The position numbers were made by a program, and so were the translations under genes. From an uncultured Campylobacter sp. (GTDB lineage Bacteria > Campylobacterota > Campylobacteria > Campylobacterales > Campylobacteraceae), in NCBI GenBank assembly GCA_934728065.1, contig CAKVDW010000016.1, forward strand, positions 1-33,742: a stretch of DNA of 33,742 nt. Reading direction: 5' to 3'. How positions within the stretch are numbered: the stretch's first letter is position 1; each line of letters starts with the position of its first letter. Shown here in pieces: positions 23,361 to 31,644 of the stretch. The notes beneath the pieces were generated by a model, which saw only the letters and a list, made by a program, of their open reading frames with translations, had not been told where the DNA came from and did not search any database.

Positions 23361-23921
23361 ATGAAAAATCTAGTTTTAACGCTCTTTATAGCTTTACTAG
23401 TTAGTGCGTGTGTTTTGACTCCAAGGTCATCAACAAGAAACGCATCAGGTGCCTTAGCGGCTAATCCTAGCACGACAAATAACCCTGCGAGTAATAACAC
23501 CACAGGTAACAGTCAAGATATAATCGTGCAAAAAGTCGATAAAGACGATGTTAGAGACATCATCAGACAAGAAAAAATGCTTGCGTTAGATGATTCTGAA
23601 AATGAGCTTGTTTTTGGTGCAGTGGGCGAGGGTATAGCTCCTTTAAATACTGTTTCTTCGGCTCAAGCTTTAGCTTTAGCTAAAAGAGCAGCGATAACTG
23701 ATGCTTATAGACAGCTTGCGAGCAAACTTTATGGCGTGAAGATTAACGGTAAAGACACTGTTAAGGATGCTATGCTTGGAAGTTCAACTATAACCGCTCA
23801 GGTCAATGGCTTGATTAAAAACGCTCATATTGTTGATGAAAATTTTAATCAAGGTCTTTATAGAGTAAATTTAGAGCTTAAAATAGATGCGCAAAAGTGG
23901 AAAGAATTGTTTGCTTATTAG
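23361..23921 (+). CDS. flgP: FlgP-like flagellar outer-membrane lipoprotein
   Basis: A 186-residue lipoprotein with lipobox VSAC and the lipidated Cys at 17. A Ser/Thr/Asn-rich linker (about 20-50) precedes a compact domain with GEGIAP and ALALAKRAAITDAYRQLASKLYGV, the LPP20-type signature seen in FlgP. In C. jejuni FlgP builds the basal disk around the flagellar motor and is needed for motility. The position right after gyrA and before a FlgQ-like gene matches C. jejuni as I recall it. It overlaps flgQ by 25 nt. Confidence 0.85.
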   Translation: MKNLVLTLFIALLVSACVLTPRSSTRNASGALAANPSTTNNPASNNTTGNSQDIIVQKVDKDDVRDIIRQEKMLALDDSENELVFGAVGEGIAPLNTVSSAQALALAKRAAITDAYRQLASKLYGVKINGKDTVKDAMLGSSTITAQVNGLIKNAHIVDENFNQGLYRVNLELKIDAQKWKELFAY

Positions 23922-24349
23922 TATTCTTTGCTTTAAAGGTTTTCGCCCAAGATGAGTTCATCTTTTGGGCGGAACTTACGAGCAAAAATTTTATTCTTTC
24001 TTATCAAAATGAAAATGTCTCCTCAGCAATGACAAAAAATGCAAATGTTTTTGAGGAATATGTTTGTGATATTATTTACACTGATGATGATTTAAACTAC
24101 TTACAAAAAACGGATTTAGGCGTAATAGATAGCCAAATGCCTAAAAAAATCAAACTTCGTTTTTTAAATACCCACAAAAACCAGCTTATAGAATGCTTTA
24201 TCGGTAGCGACATTAGAGTTACAGATGTGGTTAAAAACTCTTTTTTGCAAGCTGGAAGTAAGACCTATGTCAAAATGTTGCCCTTGCGTTTTCGTGTGGA
24301 TTTTGCCTCTAATAAGGCTTTGATTTATAGGCTTGTTAAAAAAAGATGA
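23897..24349 (+). CDS. flgQ: FlgQ-like flagellar accessory protein
   Basis: A 150-residue secreted protein. A GTG start inside the end of flgP gives a signal peptide (ERIVCLLVFFALKVFA) without a lipobox, followed by a beta-rich domain with two cysteines (C53 and C87) that could form a disulfide. Sequence alone would leave it unknown; the identification rests on overlap with flgP and size. In C. jejuni FlgQ is needed for FlgP stability and localisation. Confidence 0.7.
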   Translation: MERIVCLLVFFALKVFAQDEFIFWAELTSKNFILSYQNENVSSAMTKNANVFEEYVCDIIYTDDDLNYLQKTDLGVIDSQMPKKIKLRFLNTHKNQLIECFIGSDIRVTDVVKNSFLQAGSKTYVKMLPLRFRVDFASNKALIYRLVKKR

Positions 24350-24399
24350 TTTATTTTAATTTATCACGCTATACATTGATAGCTTATTATTTTAAGTAT

Positions 24400-24788
24400 T
24401 TAAGTTTTTGCTTCTTCAAGCATACTGTAAATTCGTTTAAAAATGTTGATTCTTGGGTGGCTTTCAACCCATTTTTTAAATTCATCATCGCTTAAATTCT
24501 CATCAAAAGGATAATCCTCACTCGCCCACATATCTGGCTCATTATAAAGCTTTTGTATATACTCATCAAAGCTTTTTTGATAAAGTCTAAATCCTCACTG
24601 CTGATTTTAACGCCCTTATCAAGCAAAAATTGCAACCTATTAATTTCATCATCGCTAAGAGGAGGAAAAACGATTTCTATATATTCATCAGAATCATCTA
24701 GCGTTTCAATCCTAACGAAAGCCGCACTAGATTTTAAAAGAGCCTGATATTCTTTTTGCCTTTTTCGCTTAAAAAATTTAAAGAACAT
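24400..24788 (-). pseudogene. Frameshifted acidic protein gene of unknown function, downstream of pyk
   Basis: As read, the frame gives 98 residues and stops at 24492. The first 71 are acidic and well composed (VRIETLDDSDEYIEIVFPP, then LSDDEINRLQFLLDKG), after which the sequence becomes implausible. One extra A in the minus-strand A6 run (24573-24578) would continue it as SFDEYIQKLYNEPDMW and on to a natural end EEAKT at 24400, total 129 residues. The restored tail repeats the style of the first part (LSDDEFKKWV). I know no family for it. It starts 10 nt after pyk and would be the last gene of that operon. The shift may be a true mutation, a slippage switch or a sequencing error. Confidence 0.65.
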
Positions 24789-24798
24789 TTTTTAACTC

Positions 24799-26244
24799 TT
24801 AAATGCTAAGATAATATTCAATTTGTTCTTTTTTGAGGATATTTACAAGGTTGCTTGTGCCACGAACTCCAGCAGGAAAACCTGCTGTGAGTATGTAGGT
24901 TTTATCCTTATCAATCATATCAGCATCAACGCTTGCTCGAACGGCACTTGAGATGAGTTTTATTAGCTCATCATTTCTTTTAATAAGCACAGCAGGTTCA
25001 ATCCCCCACACTATACACAAAGAATTCAGCACTCTTTCATTATGTGCCACAGCGATAATGGGCATACTTGGTCGGTAACGAGACATTTTAATGGCTGATT
25101 GTCCGCTACTTGTGAGCGCAAAAATGGCTTCAGCTTTTAAGTCCATAGCCAAAACTCCACTTGAGTGCATTATTTTGTCAGTATCATTGCAAAGCATAAA
25201 ATGTGAAAATTTGTTGTAAGGATAATTTTTCTCTGTTTCAACAATGGTTTGACACATTATTTTTACTGCATTTGCTGGGTCTATACCAACAGCACTTTCC
25301 TCGCTAAGCATCACAGCATCAGTGCCGTCTAAAACAGCATTTGCCACATCTGAAATTTCTGCACGAGTGGCATTTTTAGCTTTTGCCAAAGAAAAAAGCA
25401 TTTGGGTAGCGGTGATTACGGGCTTACTTGCTGAATTAGCCTTATGGATAATTTGTTTTTGAATGTTTGGCACTTTATAATAAGGCACTTCAATACCCAA
25501 ATCCCCTCTTGCGACCATTATGCCATCGCTTGAATAAATAATTTCATCGATATTTTCAACAGCATCAAATTTTTCAATCTTGGCAAAAATAGCAATCTCA
25601 GCCTTATTTTGGGCTAAAATTTCGCGCACTTCATCTATGTCGTGAGCATTTTGCACAAAGGAAATTGCCAAAAAATCCACACTATTTTCAATGCCCCAAA
25701 GCAAATCTTTTTTATCTTTTTGTGTGATAATATCGATATTTATCTTGGTATTTGGGAAATTTACGCCCTTGTTGGAATTTAAAAAGCCATCATTTTTAAC
25801 AAGGGTTTGCACGCATTTGTTTGAAATTTCAAGCACTTGCACCGCTATACTGCCATCATAAAGATAAATTAAATCATCTTTTTTAAGCATAGCAAGAATT
25901 TCAGGGTGATTTATGCTTATTTTATAGTGCTTTTCGCCTATTTTTTCGCCCAAAATTTGCTCTTCGTAAAAATCAAGCCTATCGCCACTTTTTAATTCAA
26001 AAGGCTCTTTAAGTTCGCCCGTTCTTATCTTAGGACCGCTAATATCTTGCAAAATGCCTATGCGAGTATTTAACTCTTTGGCAACCTTGCGTATATTATC
26101 AAGGTTCTTTTTGTGATATTCGTGCGAGCCGTGCGAGAAATTAAGACGAAAAACATTCACGCCGTTTTGTATCATTGCTTTTAAAACGCTAGGGTTTTCA
26201 CTTGCTGGTCCAACTGTAGCGACAATCTTTGTTCTTTTAAGCAT
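24799..26244 (-). CDS. pyk: Pyruvate kinase
   Basis: A 481-residue type II pyruvate kinase. The start MLKRTKIVATVGPAS at 26244 has AAAGGATA upstream; the frame opens 11 codons earlier. Substrate and metal motifs are present: RLNFSHGSHEYH, FAKIEKFDAVENIDEII with the catalytic Lys, and GIMVARGDLGIEVPY. The C-terminal allosteric domain follows. It makes pyruvate and ATP from PEP. In Campylobacter, which lacks phosphofructokinase, it works downstream of gluconeogenic and amino-acid-derived carbon. The gene follows mqo by 49 nt on the same strand, which groups two enzymes acting near the PEP-malate node. Confidence 0.96.
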   Translation of the reverse strand: MLKRTKIVATVGPASENPSVLKAMIQNGVNVFRLNFSHGSHEYHKKNLDNIRKVAKELNTRIGILQDISGPKIRTGELKEPFELKSGDRLDFYEEQILGEKIGEKHYKISINHPEILAMLKKDDLIYLYDGSIAVQVLEISNKCVQTLVKNDGFLNSNKGVNFPNTKINIDIITQKDKKDLLWGIENSVDFLAISFVQNAHDIDEVREILAQNKAEIAIFAKIEKFDAVENIDEIIYSSDGIMVARGDLGIEVPYYKVPNIQKQIIHKANSASKPVITATQMLFSLAKAKNATRAEISDVANAVLDGTDAVMLSEESAVGIDPANAVKIMCQTIVETEKNYPYNKFSHFMLCNDTDKIMHSSGVLAMDLKAEAIFALTSSGQSAIKMSRYRPSMPIIAVAHNERVLNSLCIVWGIEPAVLIKRNDELIKLISSAVRASVDADMIDKDKTYILTAGFPAGVRGTSNLVNILKKEQIEYYLSI

Positions 26245-26293
26245 ATTTATCCTTTCTTTCTCGCCATTGTAGTGCATTTTGGAAACAAAAAAA

Positions 26294-27637
26294 CTACATT
26301 AACTCTTTAACGAATTTATCCTCGTCAAATTTCGCGCCCAAATACTGACAAACGCTTTGAGCATCTTTTTTGGCATTACCCAAACAGCTTGTAGCACCAG
26401 GACTTGGTGTCATATTAAAGACTATGCCTTCAATGTCATTGATGCTTGCTTCGCCTAAGATAATTTCTCCAGCTATTTTATCAACAACCTGTGGGCGCAC
26501 TCCACCAAAACCTTCAGCATATTCTATATCATCAGCTTTTAAGCTTGGGACGATTTTTTGGACATTTTTTGCGAAAAATTTTCTGTTGATATAAGGAATT
26601 TCAAAAAGATAATTTGAAAGTATATATTTGCCAACAGTTTCATCTTTCATCATACTCAAAGTTATTTTAGCAACCCTGCTGTCAAATTTTAAGGTTTCAA
26701 AAAATTCTGGCACAGATTTAAGTCCGTGATACCGTTCAAGTTTTGGTATAACAAGTGCTGTTGGTCCAAAACGAGTATTCATATCTACAAGTATATCAGG
26801 GTCTCCGTGAAAGGCTGCAAAGGGTAATTTTGGATTTTGCACTGTATAAACCTTGCCTTTAAGAAGTTTTTGTTTGGTGATATAAAAGCTACCAGCCACT
26901 GGCCAACAAGACTTATCAAGCCCAACGCCCATTTTATGAGCCAAATAAAGAGAATGCGCTCCAGCATTTACCACAACAGCCTTAGCAACAAATTCCTCAT
27001 AGCTTTTGGTGAAAATGTGAAAAACCCCATCTTTTCGCTCTATTTTATTAACTTCTTGGTTATAAGCAACAAAGGCATTTTTATCCTCTTTCAAAGCATT
27101 TTCTATCAAGCTTTGACTCATCTTGCCAAAGTCTATGGTTGTGTAGCTCTTACCCTCTAAAGCTCCCATAGCTACGACTTCTTCTGGTCTATCATTTGTG
27201 CCATCTTTACCCAAAACGACCTTTGGTTCAATTTCTTTGATTTTCTTTTTATCAAAAAACTGCACATAAGGATAAAGTTCCTTAAATTCCTCATACCTTT
27301 TTCGCATAAATTCGCACTCTTCTTCTCCAACAGCTAAAGCCATTTTTTGATGAGAATAAGCAAAGGTATTGCCTTTTTCTTTTTCTGCAAGAGCGTATTT
27401 AACGACCATATCAGCATTTGGTTTTACCTTTCTTGCCTTTTCAAGTGTATAGTTTGTTTCTATATCACCACAGTGTATGGTTTGCGAGTTGCTACTTGCA
27501 CGACTGTTAAGCGTAGCAGGGGCGTGATACTTTTCAACCAAAGCGATATTTTTAATATCAGTATATCTTGCAAGCTCGTAAAACAAAGCCGCACCAGAAA
27601 TCCCAGCCCCGATGACAACAACATCAAATTCTTTCAT
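26294..27637 (-). CDS. mqo: Malate:quinone oxidoreductase (membrane-associated, FAD)
   Basis: A 447-residue flavoprotein. ATG 27637 with AAAGGAC upstream is chosen over the ATG at 27652. The FAD-binding VVVIGAGISGAALFYEL is at residues 5-21, NSRASSNSQTIHCGDIETNY follows, and near the end GVRPQVVD and a glycine-rich stretch MTPSPGATSCLGNA complete the flavin site. It fits the epsilonproteobacterial Mqo (about 450 residues), which oxidises malate to oxaloacetate and reduces menaquinone. It lies 22 nt after coaX, in the same order coaX-mqo-pyk that I recall from C. jejuni. A 2-hydroxyglutarate oxidase of the same superfamily is a less likely alternative. Confidence 0.88.
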   Translation of the reverse strand: MKEFDVVVIGAGISGAALFYELARYTDIKNIALVEKYHAPATLNSRASSNSQTIHCGDIETNYTLEKARKVKPNADMVVKYALAEKEKGNTFAYSHQKMALAVGEEECEFMRKRYEEFKELYPYVQFFDKKKIKEIEPKVVLGKDGTNDRPEEVVAMGALEGKSYTTIDFGKMSQSLIENALKEDKNAFVAYNQEVNKIERKDGVFHIFTKSYEEFVAKAVVVNAGAHSLYLAHKMGVGLDKSCWPVAGSFYITKQKLLKGKVYTVQNPKLPFAAFHGDPDILVDMNTRFGPTALVIPKLERYHGLKSVPEFFETLKFDSRVAKITLSMMKDETVGKYILSNYLFEIPYINRKFFAKNVQKIVPSLKADDIEYAEGFGGVRPQVVDKIAGEIILGEASINDIEGIVFNMTPSPGATSCLGNAKKDAQSVCQYLGAKFDEDKFVKELM

Positions 27638-27659
27638 TTTTTGTCCTTTCAAAATGTAA

Positions 27660-28295
27660 TTAACTCAACAAAAGTTGTGAATTTTCATCTATGAGTTTTT
27701 TCATTCCCCTAAAAACTAAGAGTTTGTCATAGATTGACTTTTCAAAAAAATTCGCTAAAAACTGTCCGTCTCCTCCTGTAAAATAGAGTTTTTTATTATG
27801 CGCTGCGTCTTTAATGAGAAGATAAATTCCCTTAAAAACTCCATAACTTACCGCATCAACCGTTCGTTGCGGAAGCGCTTCAAGGCTTATTTGAGTGTTA
27901 AATTCGCACTTTAAGCGAGAAGAAATTTCAGCATATATTTTTCTATAATAACTTATGCCGGGTAAAATAAAACCACCAAGGTGGGTAGAATCTGAGATTA
28001 TATCCACGCTTACAGCACTGCCAGCATCAACAACCACACCATCATCTACTGTGTAGCAAGCTGCTATCCTGTCGATGCCTAAACCTGAATAAATGGTATC
28101 AAATTTAAAATAAGGCTCAAGATTGATAAAATTTTGCTTTGTCGCTACATATTCTTTGAGCTTTTCATTGACATTGATATAAAAAATTTTTTCCTCTTGG
28201 CTTGGATAATTTAAAAATTCTTCAATACTCAAAGAGGTAAATTTATGTTCTTGCAAGAAATTTACATTTGAATTACCTATATCGCATAAAATCAT
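27660..28295 (-). CDS. coaX: Type III pantothenate kinase
   Basis: A 211-residue ASKHA-fold kinase. The phosphate-1 motif DIGNSN is at residues 4-9, GLGIDR and VVDAGSAVSVDI form the central catalytic region, GGFILPG follows, and the C-terminal KLYFTGGDGQFL gives the adenosine motif. It phosphorylates pantothenate, the first step of CoA synthesis, and replaces CoaA. The length is slightly short (usually 220-260). Its ATG overlaps the stop of the 26-codon ORF upstream. Confidence 0.9.
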   Translation of the reverse strand: MILCDIGNSNVNFLQEHKFTSLSIEEFLNYPSQEEKIFYINVNEKLKEYVATKQNFINLEPYFKFDTIYSGLGIDRIAACYTVDDGVVVDAGSAVSVDIISDSTHLGGFILPGISYYRKIYAEISSRLKCEFNTQISLEALPQRTVDAVSYGVFKGIYLLIKDAAHNKKLYFTGGDGQFLANFFEKSIYDKLLVFRGMKKLIDENSQLLLS

Positions 28296-28372
28296 AATGC
28301 CTCACAATTCATACACTTGAATTTGGGTTTTAAAAACCAAGCTTTCAAAGCATTCTTGCATTTTTTCATCAT
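28292..28372 (-). CDS. 26-residue ORF bridging the lipoprotein gene and coaX
   Basis: The gap between the two genes is one short frame of 26 codons. It starts with two ATGs that overlap the lipoprotein stop TGA (28369-28371) and ends with a TGA that overlaps the coaX ATG, so ribosomes could pass from one gene to the next without leaving. The product starts MMKKCKNALKAWFLKPK, is strongly basic and ends with a Cys-x-x-Cys (C20, C23). I know no family. It may be a real microprotein or simply a device for coupling translation. Confidence 0.5.
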   Translation of the reverse strand: MMKKCKNALKAWFLKPKFKCMNCEAL

Positions 28373-29364
28373 AGCAAATTCAAAATTTTATTAGAATAAT
28401 AAAATTTACCTTCCCTCATAAAAGCCTTTTCATTTACAGCATTTTTCAGTCTAAACACCTCTATATGCTCCAAATTCAAATCACTTTTAATCAAATATCC
28501 TGTTTTTTCAAAGACATATAAATGTCCTTTATATACATTGCTCTCATTATAGAGCGCAAATTTAAATTTTTTTTCAACAAGCTTATTTAATTTTAAATTT
28601 GTTTTAATAATGTTACCATTTTTCGCAAATATAAAAATAAAATTATCAGCCATTACCGCATTTTTAATGTCTTCGCTTAAAGAAAAGGTTTGATTTGGAC
28701 TTACAACGACTATTTTTTTAGCTGTTGCGGCTATCATCGCATCGCCAACTATGTTAAGATAGATAATATTGTTAAAAAAATCCTCGCTAGAAACGACTAC
28801 ATCCTTAATTATCCTTTGACTTGTCCTATCAACGATGATTAATTTGCCATCTAAACTTGGATAGACGATTATAGTATCAAGAAAACAAGGAGCAGCCACA
28901 CGACTATCTTGGGCAGGAGCTAAGGCAAGCGTTTGAGCCATTTTAATGCCTAAACTTCTATTTGCTAAAACTATGGTATTATCGGCTAAAACTAGGGCTA
29001 AATCATCGCCACTTAAATCAACACTCAATACAGCCGCATCAAATTTATAGCTGTAAAGTTCTTCATTTTCTTGAGTGAGTATCTTTAAATTTCCATTTTC
29101 ATCAGCAACAACAAATTCATCAGCCTCGTATTTAAGTAAGGTGTAGCCTTTTTCTAAAACAAAACCGTCAATAAGTCCGCCATCGCCAAGAACTTGATTA
29201 TTGCGCAATCTAGCAAAATTTAAATTTGCATCCACAATTTTTGAGTTCAGTTTTTCATCATAGCTTAATTTACTTTGTATTTTTTCTGGTTCAAAATACT
29301 GCCTTTTCGTGCCACAAGCGCTCAAAAGCAAAAGGCACAAAAAAAAAGAGAAAAGCCTCATCAT
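28369..29364 (-). CDS. Outer-membrane lipoprotein with predicted beta-propeller (BamB-like)
   Basis: A 331-residue lipoprotein. The signal peptide ends in LLSAC (Cys at 17, 16 if translation starts at the second Met), followed by repeated 35-45-residue units of the type hydrophobic strand - D/N-G - strand (FVVADENGNLKIL, LALVLADNTIVLANR, DGKLIIVDRTSQRI, FIFIFAKNGNIIKTN). This is the pattern of PQQ/WD-like propellers such as BamB, the lipoprotein of the outer-membrane assembly machine. Together with the membrane protein gene upstream, which resembles YfgM, this repeats the E. coli yfgM-bamB order. The identity is inferred from architecture, not close sequence match. Confidence 0.6.
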   Translation of the reverse strand: MMRLFSFFLCLLLLSACGTKRQYFEPEKIQSKLSYDEKLNSKIVDANLNFARLRNNQVLGDGGLIDGFVLEKGYTLLKYEADEFVVADENGNLKILTQENEELYSYKFDAAVLSVDLSGDDLALVLADNTIVLANRSLGIKMAQTLALAPAQDSRVAAPCFLDTIIVYPSLDGKLIIVDRTSQRIIKDVVVSSEDFFNNIIYLNIVGDAMIAATAKKIVVVSPNQTFSLSEDIKNAVMADNFIFIFAKNGNIIKTNLKLNKLVEKKFKFALYNESNVYKGHLYVFEKTGYLIKSDLNLEHIEVFRLKNAVNEKAFMREGKFYYSNKILNLL

Positions 29365-29909
29365 TGAATGCCCTTATAATGCTTAAAATTATTAACAAGC
29401 TCCTTAAGTGCCGAATCTAAAGGAATTTGAGCTAAAAGAGTATCAGCTTCTTGAATTTTTCCTTGTTTAAGCAGTTCATAAGCTTGTAAAATGGTATTAT
29501 ATTCTCTTAAAAACTTAGAATCACTTGAGAAATTTGCCTTTACAATCTCCTTAACTAAAGGATTAAGCTTTAATTCATTTGCTTGTTCAAGTGCGGTTAA
29601 ATCATTATTAGTCATTAAAAAAATGACATATAAATTTGGATTATTTTTTTTGAGTAATTCGATTTTTTTGTTGTCGTTAGGGTTTTCAAGCAAGCTTATG
29701 AAAATATTATTATTTTTTTGCACAGCGTTGCTAGAAAGTATATCGCTTGCATAATAATAAACAATATATGCAAACAAAAGACCTATCAAAGCAAGAAAAA
29801 TAAATTTGTATTTTTTGATAAACCTTTCGCCCTTGATAAAATTTTCTATCATTTGTTCTTCAGTGCTTAGGCTGTTTTTTATCGCTTGTAAATTTTCTTT
29901 TAAGCCCAT
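29361..29909 (-). CDS. Single-pass inner-membrane protein, YfgM-like
   Basis: A 182-residue protein: a cytoplasmic head (1-33), one membrane segment FIFLALIGLLFAYIVYYYA (about 37-55) and a periplasmic helical part with TPR-like patterning (ALEQANELKLNPLVKEIV, YNTILQAYELLKQGKIQEADTLLAQI). Its stop overlaps the start of the BamB-like lipoprotein gene (ATGATG). In enterobacteria YfgM is an ancillary subunit of the Sec translocon encoded before bamB. Here that role is inferred from topology and order. It is the first gene of the run that ends after pyk. Confidence 0.55.
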   Translation of the reverse strand: MGLKENLQAIKNSLSTEEQMIENFIKGERFIKKYKFIFLALIGLLFAYIVYYYASDILSSNAVQKNNNIFISLLENPNDNKKIELLKKNNPNLYVIFLMTNNDLTALEQANELKLNPLVKEIVKANFSSDSKFLREYNTILQAYELLKQGKIQEADTLLAQIPLDSALKELVNNFKHYKGIQ

Positions 29910-30281
29910 AGTTTTTCCTTAAAATAAAGAGTAAAATCACAGTGTTATTGTAGCATTAAAAAATTACAAATAACCTAAAATCGATAATTTTATAGAAAAT
30001 TTGCCCAAACCAAGTCCTTTAAGAAATTTTAAAAATACAAAAACTCGCCCGCAAGATGATAATTGCTTGCTTGTGCTAAAAAATGCAAAATAAATTTAAT
30101 GAAATTTTAAATAATATAAGGATTTGATATGGTAAAATATCTTTTTAAAACAAAAAATATTGATATTTTAAATGAGGAAAATTTTTGCGCAAAATGAGCT
30201 TGATAAAAAGCTTAAAGCCTGCAAAGCAAGGTGAGTGTGCGCGGTAAAATTATTCATAAAATTGAGTGTTTAAGGATTAAT
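29910..30281. other. 372-bp AT-rich interval, no convincing gene
   Basis: This divergent interval holds only very short frames: 22 codons at 30129-30197 with an AAGGATTTG before it, and 20 codons at 30172-30234 ending KKLKACKAR. They overlap each other in different frames and neither has recognisable homology or support. The promoter of the methyltransferase genes should lie here but I cannot choose one -10 box among several TA-rich candidates. Confidence 0.6.
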
Positions 30282-30965
30282 ATGCAAAAACTTAAAGATT
30301 TAAAAGGCTTTAAATACCCAGATATAGAGCTTGTGCGTTGGTTTTTTAAGTCAAATTTAAGTGAGTTAGCGCACAAAAAAGTGCTTGAACTTGGCTCGCA
30401 TAATGGCAATAATTTAAGCCTTTTTGCGGGTTATGATTATGAGTGTGTAGGTGTTGAGCTTGATGAAGAAAATGTGCAAAATGCCAAATTTAACTTTGAC
30501 AAGGTTTTTGGATATGAAAATTTTAAATTTTTTCAAGCTGATATGAGAGTGTTTGCAGCTCAGCACAAAGGCATTGAAGCTAGTGTTTTGCTCGTGCCAA
30601 ATGTGATAAATTATATAAGCAAAGATGATTGCAGGCAAATGCTGTCAAATTTACGCAAAAACCGCTTATACCGTTACGAAAATGGTGAATTTTCACACTT
30701 TTTTGTGCGGGCAAGAAGTGTGAAGGATTATCGCTATGGCAAGGGTAAGATGGTGGGTAATCACAGTTTTATCTTAGAAAATGATGAATTTAGCGGAGAA
30801 AAAGGATTATTTTGTGCGTGTTATCAGCAGTTTGAGCTGGTGAGGCTTTTACAAGATGAGCTAAATTTGTTTGATTTTGAAGTGCTAGAAAGCGAAAATT
30901 TAAACTCAAAGGCTAATGTTTTCATCAAAGATAGCGATATTATCGTTTATGGCAAGATAAAATAA
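30282..30965 (+). CDS. SAM-dependent methyltransferase, first of a tandem pair
   Basis: A 227-residue class I methyltransferase from ATG 30282 (RBS AAGGATTA); the frame is open 17 codons further up. Motif I is VLELGSHNGNNLSLF (34-48), the acidic ribose-binding residue is in GVELD (57-61), and LLVPNVINYIS follows at the usual motif IV place. The C-terminal part holds RARSVKDYRYGKGKMVGNHSF, shared with the next gene. The substrate is unknown; beside WbqC and a ketoacyl synthase III homologue, methylation of a sugar or acyl group of a surface glycan is likely. Confidence 0.8.
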   Translation: MQKLKDLKGFKYPDIELVRWFFKSNLSELAHKKVLELGSHNGNNLSLFAGYDYECVGVELDEENVQNAKFNFDKVFGYENFKFFQADMRVFAAQHKGIEASVLLVPNVINYISKDDCRQMLSNLRKNRLYRYENGEFSHFFVRARSVKDYRYGKGKMVGNHSFILENDEFSGEKGLFCACYQQFELVRLLQDELNLFDFEVLESENLNSKANVFIKDSDIIVYGKIK

Positions 30966-30975
30966 AGGAGTAAAA

Positions 30976-31644
30976 ATGTATAAAGATTTAAAGGGACTTA
31001 AATTCCCCGACAACGCCGTGATAAAATTTTTTTTCAAGGAGCATTTGCACGAAAAATGCGGCAAGGTTTTAGAATACGCTTGCTCAAATGGCAATAATTT
31101 AAGCCTTTTTGCAAGCTATGGCTGGGAGTGTTTGGGCGTGGATTTAAGCCAGCTAAACATTCAAAATGCTTTGTTTAATTTTAAAGAAATTTTAAAGGCA
31201 CAAAAATTTAGCTTTTTTGAGGAAAACATTTTGGACTTTGCCAAAGCCCACAAAGGCGTACAAGCTGATGTTTTTTTAGTGCCAAATGTGGTTAATTACC
31301 TAAGGCGAGAGGACTTTTTAGCCCTTTTAAAAAGCGCGAAAGAATTTAAGGCTTATAAGGAAAATGCACTCTTTTTCTTGCGAACGCGTGGCATAAAAGA
31401 CTACCGCTATGGGCTTGGAAAAAGGATAGCGCACAATAGCTTTTTGCTTGACTGTGATGAAAGCACAGGTGAGCTTAACTGTATCAACACGCTTTATCAA
31501 GAGTATGAGCTTGTGGGCTATTTGCAAGAGTTTTTGGGGCTTTATGATTTTAAGGTTTTAAGCTATGAAAGCACAAATGTGATGGGTGCTGATGAACGCC
31601 TTGTAAATGATGCTGATATAGTGATTTATGGGCGTATTCGATGA
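30976..31644 (+). CDS. SAM-dependent methyltransferase, second of a tandem pair
   Basis: A 222-residue paralogue of the preceding gene, 10 nt downstream. They share NGNNLSLFA, AHKG, VPNV-NY, R-R--KDYRYG-GK and a final DIVIYGRIR/DIIVYGKIK. Motif I here reads VLEYACSNGNNLSLF, with Tyr-Ala-Cys replacing the usual Leu-Gly-Ser. The acidic residue is kept in GVDLS. The two clearly arose by tandem duplication and have diverged, so they may act on different positions of one molecule or form a heterodimer. Its stop overlaps the WbqC start by 4 nt. Confidence 0.78.
   Translation: MYKDLKGLKFPDNAVIKFFFKEHLHEKCGKVLEYACSNGNNLSLFASYGWECLGVDLSQLNIQNALFNFKEILKAQKFSFFEENILDFAKAHKGVQADVFLVPNVVNYLRREDFLALLKSAKEFKAYKENALFFLRTRGIKDYRYGLGKRIAHNSFLLDCDESTGELNCINTLYQEYELVGYLQEFLGLYDFKVLSYESTNVMGADERLVNDADIVIYGRIR

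Noticed and set aside
30129..30234. Two short frames of 22 and 20 codons before the methyltransferase genes
   Set aside because: They overlap each other in different frames, have no coupling to the next gene and no recognisable sequence; chance in AT-rich DNA is enough.
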